From: Acidobacteriota bacterium
Lineage (GTDB): Bacteria; Acidobacteriota; Terriglobia; Bryobacterales; Bryobacteraceae
Length of the DNA stretch: 7,385 bases
Direction: 5' to 3'
Assembly: GCA_026394095.1 (NCBI GenBank)
Contig: JAPKYY010000149.1
Span: 1-7,385 of the forward strand
The position numbers and the translations under genes are program-made. Below the pieces are notes generated by a model, which ran no database searches, had not been told where the DNA came from, and worked only from the letters and a program-made list of their open reading frames with translations. Positions 5,792 through 7,385 of the stretch are shown here, one piece after another; the first letter of the stretch is position 1; every line of letters begins with the position of its first letter.

Positions 5792-5807
5792 TCCTACTCA
5801 GATTATA
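5792..5807 (-). promoter_or_regulatory. Antitoxin 2 -10 box (TATAAT) and Shine-Dalgarno
   Basis: The minus strand has a perfect TATAAT at 5807-5802 and AGGA at 5795-5792, 7 bases before the ATG at 5784. A TTGACT lies only 8 bases upstream of the -10, too close for a normal -35. The plus strand reads TATAAA at 5804-5809 in the same place, so a divergent -10 for the deacylase may overlap. Confidence 0.5.
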
Positions 5808-5812
5808 AAGGA

Positions 5813-5832
5813 ATCAGTCAAGATAGACTGAT
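5813..5832. promoter_or_regulatory. Perfect inverted repeat in the divergent antitoxin 2/deacylase region
   Basis: ATCAGTC (5813-5819) and GACTGAT (5826-5832) are exact inverted copies around a 6-base AT-rich spacer (AAGATA). The site begins 5 bases upstream of the antitoxin -10 box, in the region a -35 element would occupy. It ends 3 bases before the deacylase GTG. It could be the operator of the DUF433 antitoxin. As RNA on the deacylase side it could instead fold a hairpin directly after AAAGGA (5807-5812). Which role applies cannot be decided here. Confidence 0.5.
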
Positions 5833-5835
5833 CGA

Positions 5836-7385
5836 GTGCAGCTCCGTCACTCTCTCCCCGTACTCCTCTGCCTCCTCACCGCCACCGCCCAACAACCCGC
5901 CTTCGATCTCGTAATCGAAAACGGCCTGCTGATCGACGGCACTGGCAGCCCCGGGCGTCAAGCCGATATCGGAATCCGCAACAACCGCATCGCCTCCATC
6001 GGTAACCTCAAAGCCACCCCTCGCACCCGCACCATCAACGCCTCAAACCACGTCGTCGCCCCTGGCTTTATCGACATGCACAATCACTCCGACGAAACCA
6101 TGATCGACGACCCGCGCTGCGAAAGCATGGTCCGCCAGGGCGTCACAACCATGGTGCTAGGCGAAGGCAACTCGGCCGGGCCCATCCCCAAAGGCATCCG
6201 CGAGTGGGCCACCATGGGCGAGTACTTTGACTTCATTGCAAAGAAGAAGGTAGCCACCAATATCTGCTCCTACGTCGGCCAAACCCAGATCTGGACCTAC
6301 GTCAAAGGCAGCGAGCTCAAAGACGCGACGCCAGCCCAGATGGAGAAGATGAAGGCAGAAGTCGCGAAAGCAATGCAGGAAGGCGCAATGGGGCTATCTT
6401 CGTCGCTGCTGATGCCGCCATCCAGCCTCATGACCACCCCGCAACTCATCGAACTCGCCAAGGTCGCAAAGCAATACGGTGGAATCTATTCCACACACAT
6501 CCGCGATGAAGGTGCCGGCGTCTTTCGATCCATCGCCGAAGCCATCGAGATCGGCCGTGGCGCGAATATCCCGGTTGACATCATCCACCTCAAGATCGCA
6601 GACCAGAAGTTCTGGGGCCAGATGAAAGAAGTGATCTCGATGATCGATAAAGCCCGCGCATCGGGCCTCGACATCCGCTCCAACGTCTATCCCTACACCG
6701 CAGGGCAAAACAATCTGCGCGCCATCATCCCGCCCTGGGCCCACGACGGCGGCAACAAGGCGATGCTCGAGCGCCTGCGCAATCCAGCCAATCGTGAACG
6801 ACTCAAGAACGAAATCCGCAACGGCCTCCCCAACTGGTACAACCACTACACGGCCACCGGCGGCGGCTGGGACGGCATGCTCCTCGTCTCACTCAAGAGC
6901 GAGCGCTTCAAGGCCTTCACTGGTAAACGCATGAGCGATCTCATCCGAGCCCAAAACGGCCAGGATGACGTCGAGGTTCTCTTCGACGTACTGCTAGCCG
7001 AAGAAGGCAGCGTTGCCTGCGTTTACTTCCACCACTCCGAGGCCGACATGACCTACGCCATGCGCCAACCCTACACCTCGATTGGCTCCGACGGCGCAGC
7101 CATTGCCAACGACGGCCCTGCCATTGCCATGAGCCCCCACCCGCGCTGGTATGGCACCTTCCCGCGCGTGCTCGGCCGCTACGTGCGAGAGCAGAAAGTA
7201 ATCTCGCTCGAAGAAGCCATCAAGAAGATGACCAGTATGAACGCCGCCAAAATCGGTATCAAAGAACGCGGCCTGCTCAAAGAAGGCTACTGGGCCGACA
7301 TCACCGTCTTCAACCCCAAAACCGTAGCCGACCGCGCAACATTCGAGAAGCCACACCAGTACCCGGTTGGCATCCCCTACGTGAT
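5836..7385 (+). CDS. Secreted N-acyl-D-amino-acid deacylase-like amidohydrolase, 3' end outside window
   Basis: 516 complete codons are visible with no stop. After a signal peptide (residues 1-18, MQLRHSLPVLLCLLTATA) comes the amidohydrolase N-terminal beta domain (FDLVIENGLLIDGTG, DIGIRNNRIASIG). The metal-binding barrel follows with GFIDMHNHSDE (His82 and His84), STHIRDEG (His221), DIIHLKIA (His251) and SIGSDGAA (Asp419). This matches the D-aminoacylase branch, which removes acyl groups from N-acyl-D-amino acids. Where that family usually has the metal-binding Cys (VTTVVxGNCG), this protein has VTTMVLGEGNS, with Glu110 nearby. MTSMNAAKIGI and KERGLLKEGYWADITVFNP near the end are the typical C-terminal return to the beta domain. 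The GTG at 5836 is the only start that keeps the signal peptide, because an in-frame TAG lies at 5824. No Shine-Dalgarno sits at normal distance. Substrate is not certain; dipeptidase-like or other acyl-amide substrates are possible. Confidence 0.92.
   Translation, partial: MQLRHSLPVLLCLLTATAQQPAFDLVIENGLLIDGTGSPGRQADIGIRNNRIASIGNLKATPRTRTINASNHVVAPGFIDMHNHSDETMIDDPRCESMVRQGVTTMVLGEGNSAGPIPKGIREWATMGEYFDFIAKKKVATNICSYVGQTQIWTYVKGSELKDATPAQMEKMKAEVAKAMQEGAMGLSSSLLMPPSSLMTTPQLIELAKVAKQYGGIYSTHIRDEGAGVFRSIAEAIEIGRGANIPVDIIHLKIADQKFWGQMKEVISMIDKARASGLDIRSNVYPYTAGQNNLRAIIPPWAHDGGNKAMLERLRNPANRERLKNEIRNGLPNWYNHYTATGGGWDGMLLVSLKSERFKAFTGKRMSDLIRAQNGQDDVEVLFDVLLAEEGSVACVYFHHSEADMTYAMRQPYTSIGSDGAAIANDGPAIAMSPHPRWYGTFPRVLGRYVREQKVISLEEAIKKMTSMNAAKIGIKERGLLKEGYWADITVFNPKTVADRATFEKPHQYPVGIPYV

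Noticed and set aside
6394..7356. Minus-strand frames opposite the deacylase (150 and 120 residues)
   Set aside because: The plus strand carries an uninterrupted amidohydrolase with all metal ligands in order; the minus frames are low-complexity shadows.

Overview
The window looks like chromosomal DNA of a GC-rich, carbohydrate- and peptide-scavenging environmental bacterium. The mix of a secreted GH3 glucosidase of the 'NSDTG' type, a secreted D-aminoacylase-like amidohydrolase, a secreted YCII-domain protein next to a GMC oxidoreductase, and DUF433/DUF5615 modules is reminiscent of Acidobacteriota (Bryobacterales/Solibacter-like). This assignment is inference from remembered gene content, not a database result. 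No phage, transposase, integrase or CRISPR signal is visible.

Layout from left to right. Bases 1-153 are the C-terminal end of a plus-strand fumarylacetoacetate-hydrolase-family enzyme. It converges, 7 bases apart, on a minus-strand two-gene unit: a secreted tandem-YCII protein (2165-1569) followed 4 bases later by a GMC flavoprotein oxidoreductase (1564-161). Next comes a plus-strand tRNA-Pro(CGG) with a strong intrinsic terminator. From 5784 down to 2370 five minus-strand genes are closely packed: antitoxin-toxin pair 2 (DUF433 + DUF5615 PIN-like), a secreted GH3 beta-glucosidase-like enzyme, and antitoxin-toxin pair 1, which is paralogous to pair 2. The GH3 gene is therefore sandwiched between two direct copies of the same module. 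After a 51-base divergent intergenic region, a secreted N-acyl-D-amino-acid deacylase-like amidohydrolase reads rightwards from a GTG and runs off the window end.

The metabolic genes fit an organism that degrades glycans (GH3) and amidated or D-amino-acid material (deacylase) outside the cytoplasm and processes small organic acids or alcohols inside (FAH-family enzyme, GMC). The two toxin-antitoxin-like modules are the most interesting part. Both encode the toxin from a TTG codon preceded by no separate leader. In copy 2 that TTG overlaps the antitoxin stop codon, and in copy 1 the antitoxin stops four codons earlier. Both antitoxins have a TATAAT box 17-18 bases before the ATG. Copy 2 also has a perfect 7-bp inverted repeat just upstream of its -10 box, which could be an autoregulatory operator or a hairpin that brings a distant Shine-Dalgarno close to the divergent deacylase GTG.

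Five of the eight genes whose starts lie in the window appear to use TTG or GTG. Gene density is high, and no gap between genes exceeds about 80 bases.
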